A DNA stretch of 5,673 nucleotides from CAZVEV01 sp964625865 (lineage in GTDB: Bacteria > Planctomycetota > Phycisphaerae > SM23-33). Numbering within the stretch: position 1 is the first letter of the stretch; every line of letters begins with the position of its first letter. The stretch is from positions 1-5,673 of the forward strand of contig CAZVEV010000353.1 of the NCBI GenBank assembly GCA_964625865.1, given 5' to 3'. The notes under the pieces were generated by a model, which was not told the DNA's origin, did no database searches, and worked only from the letters and a program-made list of their open reading frames with translations. Shown here piece after piece: positions 1 through 4,777 of this stretch. A program made the position numbers and the translations under genes.

Positions 1-1
1 G

Positions 2-838
2 TACAAGACGCCGATCATCGAGGTCAAGAACCTCAACAGCTTCCGCGCGCTGGAAAACGCGTGCAGCTACGAGATCCAGCGCCAACTGGCCGAGTGGCAG
101 GCGGACAACGACTACACGTTCGAGAACCATCCCAAGCAGAACCGCGGCTACGACGACGCGACCGGGCAGACGCTGTTCCAGCGCGGCAAGGAAGAGGCCC
201 ACGACTACCGCTACTTTCCCGATCCCGATCTCGCGCCGGTCCGCGTGAGCCAGCAGTGGCACCAGGAGATCGCCGACTCGATCGGCGAACTGCCCCTGGC
301 CCGGCGACAGCGGTACGTCGACCACTGCGCCCTGGACTTCAAGCAGGCCGACGCCCTGACCCAGGACGCGGCGACCGGCGACCTGCTGGACGGCGCCGTC
401 GCCGCCGGGGCCGACGCCAAACGGTGCGCCAACTTCCTTCTGAGCCGCGGGGCCGCCATCGCGAACGAACGGGCCTGCACGATCGCCGAGATCGGCATCA
501 CCGCGGCGGGCCTGGCCGAGCTGGCGACCATGACTGACGCCGGCGAGGTAAGCGCCACGGCCGCCGCGAAGGTCTTCGACAAGATGGTCGACTCGGACCT
601 CTCGCCCAAAGCGATCGCCGCCGCCGAAGGCCTCCTCGCCGTCAAGGACACCGCCCAGGTCGAAGCCTGGGTCGACCAGGCCATCGCGGACAATCCCCAG
701 GCCGTCGAAGACGTTCGCGCGGGCGGCAAGAAGCAGGCCAAGGCCTTCGGCTTCCTCACCGGCCAGGTCATGCAGAAAAGCCGCGGCGCCGCCGCCCCCG
801 CCGACGTCCAGCGCCTCCTCCGCGAGAAGATCGCCTGA
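2..838 (+). CDS. gatB: Asp-tRNA(Asn)/Glu-tRNA(Gln) amidotransferase subunit B, C-terminal part (5' truncated by window edge)
   Basis: GatB is the tRNA-binding subunit of the cytoplasmic GatCAB complex, which converts misacylated Asp-tRNA(Asn) or Glu-tRNA(Gln) to the correct amide using ATP and ammonia from GatA. The open frame runs in from the left edge and gives 278 residues before TGA at 836-838; GatB is usually about 480-490 aa, so roughly 200 N-terminal residues are missing. Visible family hallmarks, numbered from the first visible residue, are TPIIEVKNLNSFRALE (3-18), a QNRGYD segment (46-51; usually QTRG in relatives) and KEEAHDYRYFPDPDL (63-77), which closes the catalytic cradle. A helical linker follows, then the YqeY-like tail domain ending in KAFGFLTGQVMQKSRG and a final VQRLLREKIA helix. 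Its presence implies that Gln-tRNA or Asn-tRNA is made by transamidation. gatA and gatC are not in the window. Identification is very secure. Confidence 0.96.
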   Translation, partial: YKTPIIEVKNLNSFRALENACSYEIQRQLAEWQADNDYTFENHPKQNRGYDDATGQTLFQRGKEEAHDYRYFPDPDLAPVRVSQQWHQEIADSIGELPLARRQRYVDHCALDFKQADALTQDAATGDLLDGAVAAGADAKRCANFLLSRGAAIANERACTIAEIGITAAGLAELATMTDAGEVSATAAAKVFDKMVDSDLSPKAIAAAEGLLAVKDTAQVEAWVDQAIADNPQAVEDVRAGGKKQAKAFGFLTGQVMQKSRGAAAPADVQRLLREKIA

Positions 839-866
839 CCCACGCGCCCCCGAGACGAACCGGTTG

Positions 867-904
867 CGACGGAGCGTTTCTCATTGAAACACCGCACTCC
901 GTCG
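867..904 (+). terminator. Compound stem-loop after gatB (possible intrinsic terminator without U-tract)
   Basis: A perfect 8-bp inverted repeat, CGACGGAG (867-874) with CTCCGTCG (897-904), encloses a second perfect 5-bp stem, GTTTC (876-880) with GAAAC (886-890), with a 5-nt loop. It begins 28 nt after the gatB stop, a position suited to a terminator. No run of T follows it on the + strand (next bases GGAACAATG), so classical Rho-independent termination is doubtful. The right half overlaps a candidate promoter for the next gene, so it could equally be an operator or leader structure. Confidence 0.4.
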
Positions 905-912
905 GGAACAAT
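884..912 (+). promoter_or_regulatory. Candidate sigma70 promoter for the 939-1721 gene
   Basis: TTGAAA at 884-889 matches five of six bases of the -35 consensus. A 17-bp spacer (890-906) separates it from AACAAT at 907-912, which matches four of six bases of TATAAT. Transcription would start near 919, giving a leader of about 20 nt before ATG 939. The spacing is ideal but the -10 is weak, and a chance match cannot be excluded. Two inverted repeats overlap it, at 867-904 and 909-927. Confidence 0.35.
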
Positions 913-927
913 GTGGGCGACACATTG
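909..927 (+). promoter_or_regulatory. Dyad CAATGTG-N5-CACATTG, possible operator or leader hairpin
   Basis: CAATGTG at 909-915 is the exact reverse complement of CACATTG at 921-927, with a 5-bp centre GGCGA. The dyad overlaps the candidate -10 box and predicted start of transcription. Its last base is the first base of the GGGAG ribosome-binding site (927-931) of the next gene. As DNA it has the size of a site for a dimeric repressor; as RNA it would form a 7-bp hairpin abutting the Shine-Dalgarno sequence. The symmetry is directly visible; the function is inferred. Confidence 0.42.
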
Positions 928-938
928 GGAGACACGTG

Positions 939-1721
939 ATGACCGGGACACGCGTTGGCGCGGACGTTCTCAAGGACCGGGCGGACAGGACGCTGGCGAT
1001 TGTGGTGTGTCTGGCGATTCCGATGCTTGGGATGGCGGCGGCGGGCATCGTCACGTTCGCCGAAGGCGAGGAAGGCCGGGCCCGCGACGCGGCCGTCCCG
1101 CTGTGGGTGTCCTGGCTGGTCGCCTGGTGGTGCCTGACGGCGTGGATGTGCCTGCTGGCGAGGGGCCTGTGGCTGGGTCGGCGGTATCGACGGGCGGTCG
1201 CCCGGGCGGGCGGGCAGTCACAGGAACACGCCGAGATGGTCCGCCAGACGCCGGGCGATCCGGCGATGCGCGAGGACGCCGGCGAGCACGGCGAGGCTCC
1301 TCCACTGCCCAAGCGCGCACCAGGGCTTATGGTGGACGCGGCGGTCCCGATGCTCGTCGCGGCCGTACTGTCCGGGGCGATCGTCGCGGTCTGGCCGGAC
1401 CCGTTCGCCGCCCGGTGGCGCCCCCGCATCAGCGCGCTGCTGGCTGACCAGGCGTCGTTCGAGGGTCGCCCGATCCGCATCCGTGGCGTCGTGCGATCGG
1501 AAGGACCGGACTATCCCAACGCGGGGGTACCCAGCGGCAGGAGATGGATGGTCCTCGACGACGACAGCGCAACGCTCAAGGTGTCCTATCACGAACGCCT
1601 GACCCCGCAACGGCCCACGGTCGGCCAGCGCGTCGAGGTTGTCGGGTACGTCATGGACCTTGGTACGGTCAAGGGGCCCGGCCCGTGGTGGTTCCTCGCC
1701 ATGTACGTCGACCTGAAGTAG
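939..1721 (+). CDS. Three-TM membrane protein with C-terminal OB-fold-like domain, function unknown
   Basis: 260-aa protein not recognised as a named family. Start ATG 939 was chosen over the in-frame GTG 936 because GGGAG (927-931) lies 7 nt before the ATG but only 4 nt before the GTG. Predicted membrane segments lie at about residues 19-40, 54-76 (tryptophan-rich, VSWLVAWWCLTAWMCLL) and 131-151, separated by a charged loop (about 77-127). The C-terminal soluble part (about 165-260) looks like a small beta-barrel of OB type: strand PIRIRGVVRS (178-187), WMVLDDDSATLKVSY (203-217), then GQRVEVVGYVMD (229-240) and a final strand WFLAMYVDLK. The G-x-V ... D-D-x-ATLKV ... G-x-x-V-x-V-x-G pattern resembles tRNA_anti/CcmE-like OB folds, but no heme-binding histidine context or nucleic-acid-binding signature is clear. 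With three membrane segments the OB domain would face the opposite side from the N-terminus. It is followed 100 bp later by another small membrane protein on the same strand, possibly co-transcribed. Confidence 0.85.
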   Translation: MTGTRVGADVLKDRADRTLAIVVCLAIPMLGMAAAGIVTFAEGEEGRARDAAVPLWVSWLVAWWCLTAWMCLLARGLWLGRRYRRAVARAGGQSQEHAEMVRQTPGDPAMREDAGEHGEAPPLPKRAPGLMVDAAVPMLVAAVLSGAIVAVWPDPFAARWRPRISALLADQASFEGRPIRIRGVVRSEGPDYPNAGVPSGRRWMVLDDDSATLKVSYHERLTPQRPTVGQRVEVVGYVMDLGTVKGPGPWWFLAMYVDLK

Positions 1722-1794
1722 CGGACGCGAGAAGCGAGGGATCCTTGCTGCACCCGAGTCGCGAAGCGGCCGATGGGGAATAAGTACCTTTGGG

Positions 1795-1810
1795 CCTGCC
1801 GCCCGGCAGG
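1795..1810 (+). promoter_or_regulatory. Hairpin overlapping the ribosome-binding site of the 1822-2250 gene
   Basis: CCTGCC (1795-1800) pairs perfectly with GGCAGG (1805-1810) around a 4-nt loop GCCC. The 3' arm contains the first AGG (1808-1810) of the strong Shine-Dalgarno run AGGAGGAG (1808-1815), which lies 6 nt before ATG 1822. In the folded state part of the ribosome-binding site is paired, while GAG at 1813-1815 stays free, so translation might be damped rather than blocked. The pairing is seen directly; a regulatory effect is inference. Confidence 0.4.
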
Positions 1811-1821
1811 AGGAGTGGACC

Positions 1822-2250
1822 ATGTATGCAGACGGAGACTTCAGCCGAATGGTGACGAATCCCAAAATGCTGATCGCGTTTGTGGTCCTGATCGCGTTGG
1901 CCGTCTACGCGGACGTCTACGTGCTTCACGCGCGGGGCAACCCGCTGCCGGACCCCGACGATGTCAGCATGGTCTCGTTTGCGCCCGCCTACGCGCCCGC
2001 CGGCTCGCCGCCACGGACACTCGACATCGCACGCTATCGCCAACTGCACGACTGCGTCGACGGCTTCGGACGCGTGATGCACAGCGGCACGGGGGATGTG
2101 GTCGGCACGCTCGTGATCCATCGCGCCGACGGATCGACCACGCAGGCCACGCTCTACCAGTGGGGCCTGGTGCAGACCGAAGAGGGGCTCTTCACGCACG
2201 ACGACGGCGAGAGGACCAACAGGCTCTGCTCGATCATCCGGAGTCTGTGA
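1822..2250 (+). CDS. Small single-pass membrane-anchored protein, function unknown
   Basis: 142-aa protein with an excellent Shine-Dalgarno run AGGAGGAG 6 nt before the ATG. The first 14 residues are polar, followed by one hydrophobic segment (about 15-36, MLIAFVVLIALAVYADVYVLHA) that would act as an uncleaved membrane anchor. A proline-rich linker (about 40-66, including APAYAPAGSPPR) leads to a small soluble domain (about 67-142). This domain contains RYRQLHDCVDGFGRV, a likely beta-hairpin GDVVGTLVIHRADGSTTQATLY, and a C-terminal helix RTNRLCSIIRSL. Cys78 and Cys136 are the only cysteines and lie in the soluble domain; if it is extracytoplasmic they could form a disulfide. I recognise no family. 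It lies 100 bp downstream of the three-TM/OB-like gene on the same strand with no evident promoter in the gap, so co-transcription is plausible. Confidence 0.8.
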   Translation: MYADGDFSRMVTNPKMLIAFVVLIALAVYADVYVLHARGNPLPDPDDVSMVSFAPAYAPAGSPPRTLDIARYRQLHDCVDGFGRVMHSGTGDVVGTLVIHRADGSTTQATLYQWGLVQTEEGLFTHDDGERTNRLCSIIRSL

Positions 2251-2323
2251 GACCAGGGCGTCAGATCGTGCGGCTGTCGTAGGCCCAGTGCAGCAGTGTT
2301 TGCCCTTCGGCAGGACCGCCGGG

Positions 2324-3346
2324 TCATTGGCGATCTCCAGGGGCGTGCTTCGGCGCCTTGCGGGTGGCGGGCTTGAGCGTGAAGGTGAACTCCTCCAGCT
2401 TGGAGTTCTTCGTCTTCCTCGTCGCCGGTGAGTATGTCCTGACCTGCACCGTCTTGCCGTCGGGCAGGAACTCCAGCAGCCGCATGTAGGCCTGCCCCCC
2501 GCCGCGCATCTTCTCGTAGTCGACCATCATCTGGTGAACGGTGTTCCCGCAGTCGCCCTTGCTGGCGAGGTACCCCAGTCCGCCGGTCGACACGTGACCG
2601 CTGAGAACGATCATCGCATTGGCGTGTTTGCGCACGAGCTTGTTCCACAACTCCTCGCCATCATTGCCCCACCCGTGCGGGCTGGCGCGCTGCTTGCCCT
2701 TGGTATGGTCGTAACGCACGTTGTTGCGGAACAGGTAGGCGTGCGTGACGATGATCGCCCGCCGGTCCGCGTGGCGGGCAAGCACGGTGTTGGCCCAGTC
2801 GACCACCTTGTTGCGAGGCCCGCATTCCAGCGACAGGATGATCCAGCCGCGCCCGCCGATGCTCAACAGGTGGTAGCTGTTGTCCAGCTTGCCCTTGGCC
2901 TGGACCCCGCCGAACGTCGGCCATTTCCGGATGGCCGCGAGGGGGAAATACTCGGTCAGGCGGCTCGTGTCGCGCTTCGGCGCGTTGTCGTCGTAGTCAT
3001 GATTGCCCAGCGCCAGCGCATACGGCACGCGGCCGTCGAGCATCTTGAAGCACTTCCTGGCCACCGCCCACTCGGCCGGGGCGTTGTGCTGCGTGATATC
3101 GCCCAGATGCACCGCGTAGGCGATATTGCGGGTCTTGTGGTTTTCGGCGATCCACCGGGTCTGGGCCTCGAAGTAGTGCGGATAGTCGTCCGAGTAGCGC
3201 TCGGTGTCGGGCAGGACCGCCAGCGTCGTGCTCCCCTTGACGAAGGGCAGTTCCGTCACCTCGGGGTCCTCCGCGTGCGTCGCGGAAGCAAGACAGACGA
3301 TGCCGGTCAGCAGCAGCCACACGTGTCGGCCCGTGGAGTGGTCCAT
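2324..3346 (-). CDS. Secreted calcineurin-like metallophosphoesterase
   Basis: 340-aa member of the calcineurin-like metallophosphoesterase superfamily (Metallophos fold), predicted to hydrolyse a phosphoester outside the cytoplasm; the substrate cannot be read from sequence. The frame stays open further upstream, but ATG at 3344-3346 is preferred because AAAGGA lies just before it and it opens a signal peptide (R7, hydrophobic 9-20, likely cleavage after Ala22 or Ala25). Metal-site motifs in order are LPDTE (Asp47), HLGDITQ (Asp83), ALGNHDYDD (Asn115, His116, Asp117), VTHAY (His202) and LSGHVS (His251). The second histidine of the usual GHxH motif is replaced by Ser253, and the usual D-x-H of motif I reads D-T-E. 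From memory, close relatives often read DTQ and GHV here, so this may be a subfamily trait rather than decay. The C-terminal GNTVHQMMVDYE and RLLEFLPDGKTVQVRTYSP segments also fit that subfamily. It converges with the 1822-2250 gene across 73 bp. Confidence 0.93.
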   Translation of the reverse strand: MDHSTGRHVWLLLTGIVCLASATHAEDPEVTELPFVKGSTTLAVLPDTERYSDDYPHYFEAQTRWIAENHKTRNIAYAVHLGDITQHNAPAEWAVARKCFKMLDGRVPYALALGNHDYDDNAPKRDTSRLTEYFPLAAIRKWPTFGGVQAKGKLDNSYHLLSIGGRGWIILSLECGPRNKVVDWANTVLARHADRRAIIVTHAYLFRNNVRYDHTKGKQRASPHGWGNDGEELWNKLVRKHANAMIVLSGHVSTGGLGYLASKGDCGNTVHQMMVDYEKMRGGGQAYMRLLEFLPDGKTVQVRTYSPATRKTKNSKLEEFTFTLKPATRKAPKHAPGDRQ

Positions 3347-3379
3347 GGTGTTCCTTTCGGCCTGAGTTCGCGTACGACG

Positions 3380-3396
3380 AAAAAGGGTACAGGCAC
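3380..3396 (-). other. Short GTGCCTGTACCCTTTTT element, possible relic of an interspersed repeat
   Basis: On the - strand this reads GTGCCTGTACCCTTTTT, about 30 nt upstream of the phosphoesterase start. The wording resembles the GTGCCTG...CCTTTTT class of short interspersed sequences that I recall from intergenic regions of planctomycete and proteobacterial genomes, some linked to REP-associated tyrosine transposases. Only one copy is present and no inverted partner follows, so the assignment is weak. It would lie in the phosphoesterase leader if the candidate promoter at 3455-3460 is real. Confidence 0.25.
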
Positions 3397-3399
3397 GTC

Positions 3400-3419
3400 C
3401 GCTTCGCTTCGCTGCGCTA
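3400..3419. repeat. Pentanucleotide tandem repeat (CGCTN)4
   Basis: Four consecutive 5-bp units read CGCTT, CGCTT, CGCTG, CGCTA, immediately next to the GTGCCTG...TTTTT-like element. The unit length is not a multiple of three and the tract is intergenic. It may be a simple-sequence tract or part of a larger interspersed repeat with the neighbouring element. The repeat is visible directly; any role is unknown. Confidence 0.55.
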
Positions 3420-3454
3420 CCGAGCCAGTCCGAGTTCCATTCAGAATCCGTGTT

Positions 3455-3460
3455 ATTGTA
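3455..3460 (-). promoter_or_regulatory. Weak candidate -10 box for the phosphoesterase gene
   Basis: The - strand reads TACAAT, five of six bases of the -10 consensus, about 109 nt upstream of the phosphoesterase ATG. No good -35 hexamer sits 16-18 bp further upstream; the best at that distance matches about three of six bases. It is the only clear AT-rich -10-like hexamer I see in this GC-rich gap, but the support is thin. Confidence 0.25.
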
Positions 3461-3526
3461 CAGCGTGAACGCCCGGCGGATGAAATCTTCTCGCGTCCTG
3501 ACGGCAGCGAGTTGCGCACGGCCGGA

Positions 3527-3601
3527 GGCGGGCGGACGGGCATCAACAGTCTCAGTGCAGGCGATGCACGCCCTGACGGCTTGGCAATACCTCCGCCCGC
3601 C
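3527..3601. repeat. Long-range 10-bp inverted repeat enclosing a small hairpin
   Basis: GGCGGGCGGA (3527-3536) is the exact reverse complement of TCCGCCCGCC (3592-3601), 55 bp apart. Between them, GTGCA (3555-3559) and TGCAC (3565-3569) form a 5-bp hairpin, flanked by GGGC (3538-3541) and GCCC (3570-3573), which can extend the fold. The whole 75-bp block could fold on either strand. GC-rich chance pairing is possible, but the nested arrangement makes it worth recording. Confidence 0.4.
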
Positions 3602-3706
3602 CCGAAGACATAACGCGCTACACACGAAGGACCTACAAGAACAGAAGCCCATCGGTACGGGTTGCTAACTCCTGAAAAACCGTCCTCCGAAGCCCGCTTC
3701 CCTCGG

Positions 3707-3729
3707 GCCGATCCCGCTGACGGGACGGC
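3707..3729. repeat. Nine-base-pair stem-loop with single A bulge (element A)
   Basis: GCCG (3707-3710) pairs with CGGC (3726-3729), and TCCCG (3712-3716) pairs with CGGGA (3721-3725). A3711 is bulged and the loop is CTGA. The 3' arm CGGGACGGC recurs exactly at 3793-3801, and the 5' arm resembles 3752-3765, so this appears to be one of two diverged copies of an element. No transposase is nearby. Confidence 0.5.
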
Positions 3730-3745
3730 GATGTCCCCCGCAGCA

Positions 3746-3809
3746 CCCCTTGGCCGGGATCCCGCGCCATTGTCCCGAAGATTTCTCTCCAGCGGGACGG
3801 CCAATGGGG
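3746..3809. repeat. Extended structured element (element B), branched stem
   Basis: CCCCTTGGCC (3746-3755) pairs with GGCCAA (3799-3804) and GGGG (3806-3809), with T3805 bulged. Directly stacked on it, GTCCCG (3772-3777) pairs with CGGGAC (3793-3798) around a 15-nt loop. The intervening 3756-3771 stretch includes the rest of a perfect palindrome CGGGATCCCG (3755-3764). An alternative 11-bp pairing, CCATTGTCCCG (3767-3777) with CGGGA (3793-3797) and CAATGG (3802-3807), is also possible. GGCCG..ATCCCGC and CGGGACGGC are shared with element A. Confidence 0.45.
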
Positions 3810-3848
3810 AGTTTACTGGCAGGGCTGACTGCGTTTCGGGCAGCAAGA

Positions 3849-3882
3849 ACCCGGCGGTCTGCTGGATGGCGGACCGCCGGGT
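3849..3882 (-). terminator. Strong hairpin downstream of the PEP-CTERM gene
   Basis: ACCCGGCGGTC (3849-3859) and GACCGCCGGGT (3872-3882) form a perfect 11-bp GC-rich stem. It can extend inward by one wobble and two GC pairs to leave a 6-nt loop. It lies 33 nt past the TAG of the - strand gene at 3916-4677. Downstream on the - strand the sequence reads TTCTTGCTG, only modestly T-rich, so it may terminate transcription imperfectly or stabilise the 3' end. Confidence 0.68.
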
Positions 3883-3915
3883 GCTGACGTTCGTGTTGCG
3901 ATGACGGCGTTGCGG

Positions 3916-4677
3916 CTAGGCCCGTCTGCGCCGTCGCCGGGCCAGGCCCGCCAGGCCCGCCGCGGCCAGGGCCAGCGTGCCCGGTTCGGGAATGACGTTG
4001 AGATTATCAAACACGGCGACGGCGTTGTCGTTGGTCGCCCGCGCCTGGCCGGTCAGGATGACGTTGAAGTCGACGGCATTGTTCCAGTTGGTGAAGCTGT
4101 GAGTTGTCCCGAGGGAACCGCCCAGGTAGATCTCCACGTCGGCGTTGGAGCCGCCCAGCGGTTTGTACACGAGTTTCATCTCGAGCAACCCCTGGTTGCC
4201 GTCCAATCCATTGAAAGCAGCAATGTTCGTGCCCGTGCCCGTGCCGGTCGGATTGTAGGTCCAGCCCTGCTCACCGATGTTCTGAGAGAAGTGGAGGTAC
4301 TGCCCGCCGGTCTGAATGATCCAGAGGCTCGACCGGTACGCCGACCCCGTTCCTGTCAGCGAAACGCGGTCCACCGTAATGGTCGTCTCCACGGAAGACG
4401 AGAAGGAATCGACCGACTCGATGGATTTTCCGTACCAATACTGCTTCGTCGTCGTCCCGCCCAACGTCAGTTGATCGGCGTTGGTTGTGGTATCGAAGAA
4501 TGTGTAGCCGGCCGGGCCGTTGTTCTCAAGCCCGCGATTCGTAATGGTCCATTTCGAGCCGTCAATGGTATCGGCGTCGAAGTTGTCCGACAGCGAGGTG
4601 ATAGTCGCCGCGCTGACCAGGCCACCGGAAGCCGCCAACAGAACGATGGCCGCCACGAGAATGCTGCGAAGATTCAT
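3916..4677 (-). CDS. PEP-CTERM-sorted surface or exported beta-sandwich protein
   Basis: 253-aa exported protein. Residues 1-23 are a signal peptide (R4, hydrophobic 5-17, cleavage likely after VSA at 21-23). The mature part begins with DNFDADTIDGSKWTI (31-45), a pattern typical of the first strands of concanavalin/LamG-like beta-sandwich domains, and continues with Ser/Thr/Gly/Asn-rich strands to about residue 226. The C-terminus is a textbook PEP-CTERM signal: IPEPGTLAL (229-237, PEP at 230-232), a short hydrophobic helix (LALAAAGLAGLA) and six arginines (247-252). Such tails are processed at the membrane by an exosortase; none is encoded in this window. No catalytic residues are evident, so a structural, carbohydrate-binding or matrix role is possible but unproven. 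ATG 4677 is preceded by AAAGGG at 6 nt. The open frame extends to 4806, but that extension overlaps the promoter. It has its own promoter and 3' hairpin, suggesting a monocistronic unit. Confidence 0.93.
   Translation of the reverse strand: MNLRSILVAAIVLLAASGGLVSAATITSLSDNFDADTIDGSKWTITNRGLENNGPAGYTFFDTTTNADQLTLGGTTTKQYWYGKSIESVDSFSSSVETTITVDRVSLTGTGSAYRSSLWIIQTGGQYLHFSQNIGEQGWTYNPTGTGTGTNIAAFNGLDGNQGLLEMKLVYKPLGGSNADVEIYLGGSLGTTHSFTNWNNAVDFNVILTGQARATNDNAVAVFDNLNVIPEPGTLALAAAGLAGLARRRRRRA
4228..4245. repeat. In-frame hexanucleotide repeat (CGTGCC)3 in the PEP-CTERM gene
   Basis: Three exact tandem CGTGCC units encode part of a Gly-Thr run (TGTGTGT, residues 144-150) in the middle of the beta-sandwich region. 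Copy-number change by slippage would add or remove Gly-Thr pairs without shifting the frame, probably in a surface loop. Confidence 0.6.
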
Positions 4678-4777
4678 AATGCACCCTTTCAAATAACCAC
4701 TCGGGCGAGACCTCGATACCCCGGATGACCTCACCACTTCCAGGCTCTGCCAACGATGACCGCTGACACTGAACGAA

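Larger units (their letters stand above)
3347..3915. other. 569-bp non-coding region, rich in inverted repeats
   Basis: This gap separates two - strand genes. Reading frames in it lack ribosome-binding sites, recognisable motifs or a consistent coding pattern, and they run through perfect inverted repeats, so I call no gene. From low to high coordinates it holds a GTGCCTGTACCCTTTTT-like element, a CGCTN pentanucleotide repeat, a weak candidate promoter for the phosphoesterase, a long-range 10-bp inverted repeat (3527-3601), two related stem structures (3707-3729 and 3746-3809), and the 3' hairpin of the PEP-CTERM gene. Confidence 0.7.

Noticed and set aside
211..951. 246-codon - strand frame opposite gatB
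   Set aside because: The + strand frame is unmistakably GatB, and the antisense translation is Ser/Ala/Arg-rich without family features.
2251..2323. Bidirectional terminator between the convergent genes
   Set aside because: Only 4-bp stems (for example GACC/GGTC overlapping the phosphoesterase stop) and no T-runs were found, so no terminator is called.
2534..3613. Long open frame (359 codons) on the + strand opposite the metallophosphoesterase
   Set aside because: It lies antisense to a gene with clear signal peptide and catalytic motifs. Long antisense frames are common in GC-rich coding DNA, and the translation shows no recognisable domain or start signal.
3347..3652. N-terminal extension of the phosphoesterase by 102 residues
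   Set aside because: The extension would bury the signal peptide, and the internal ATG at 3346 has a proper AAAGGA ribosome-binding site. The extension sequence is Arg/Cys-rich and unlike the family.
3307..3846. 179-codon - strand frame through the gap upstream of the phosphoesterase
   Set aside because: It overlaps the phosphoesterase 5' end in another frame, runs through perfect inverted repeats and has a low-complexity Arg/Ser/Pro/Gly composition with no domain, so it looks like a chance frame.
2313..3882. 12-mer GGACCGCCGGGT occurring at both 2313-2324 and 3871-3882
   Set aside because: One shared 12-mer is close to chance expectation for a GC-rich window of this size. The copies lie in different contexts, a stop codon region and a 3' hairpin arm.
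3662..3904. 80-codon + strand frame in the structured gap
   Set aside because: It starts with TTG without a Shine-Dalgarno sequence and covers stem elements A, B and the PEP-CTERM 3' hairpin. Nothing supports it as a gene.
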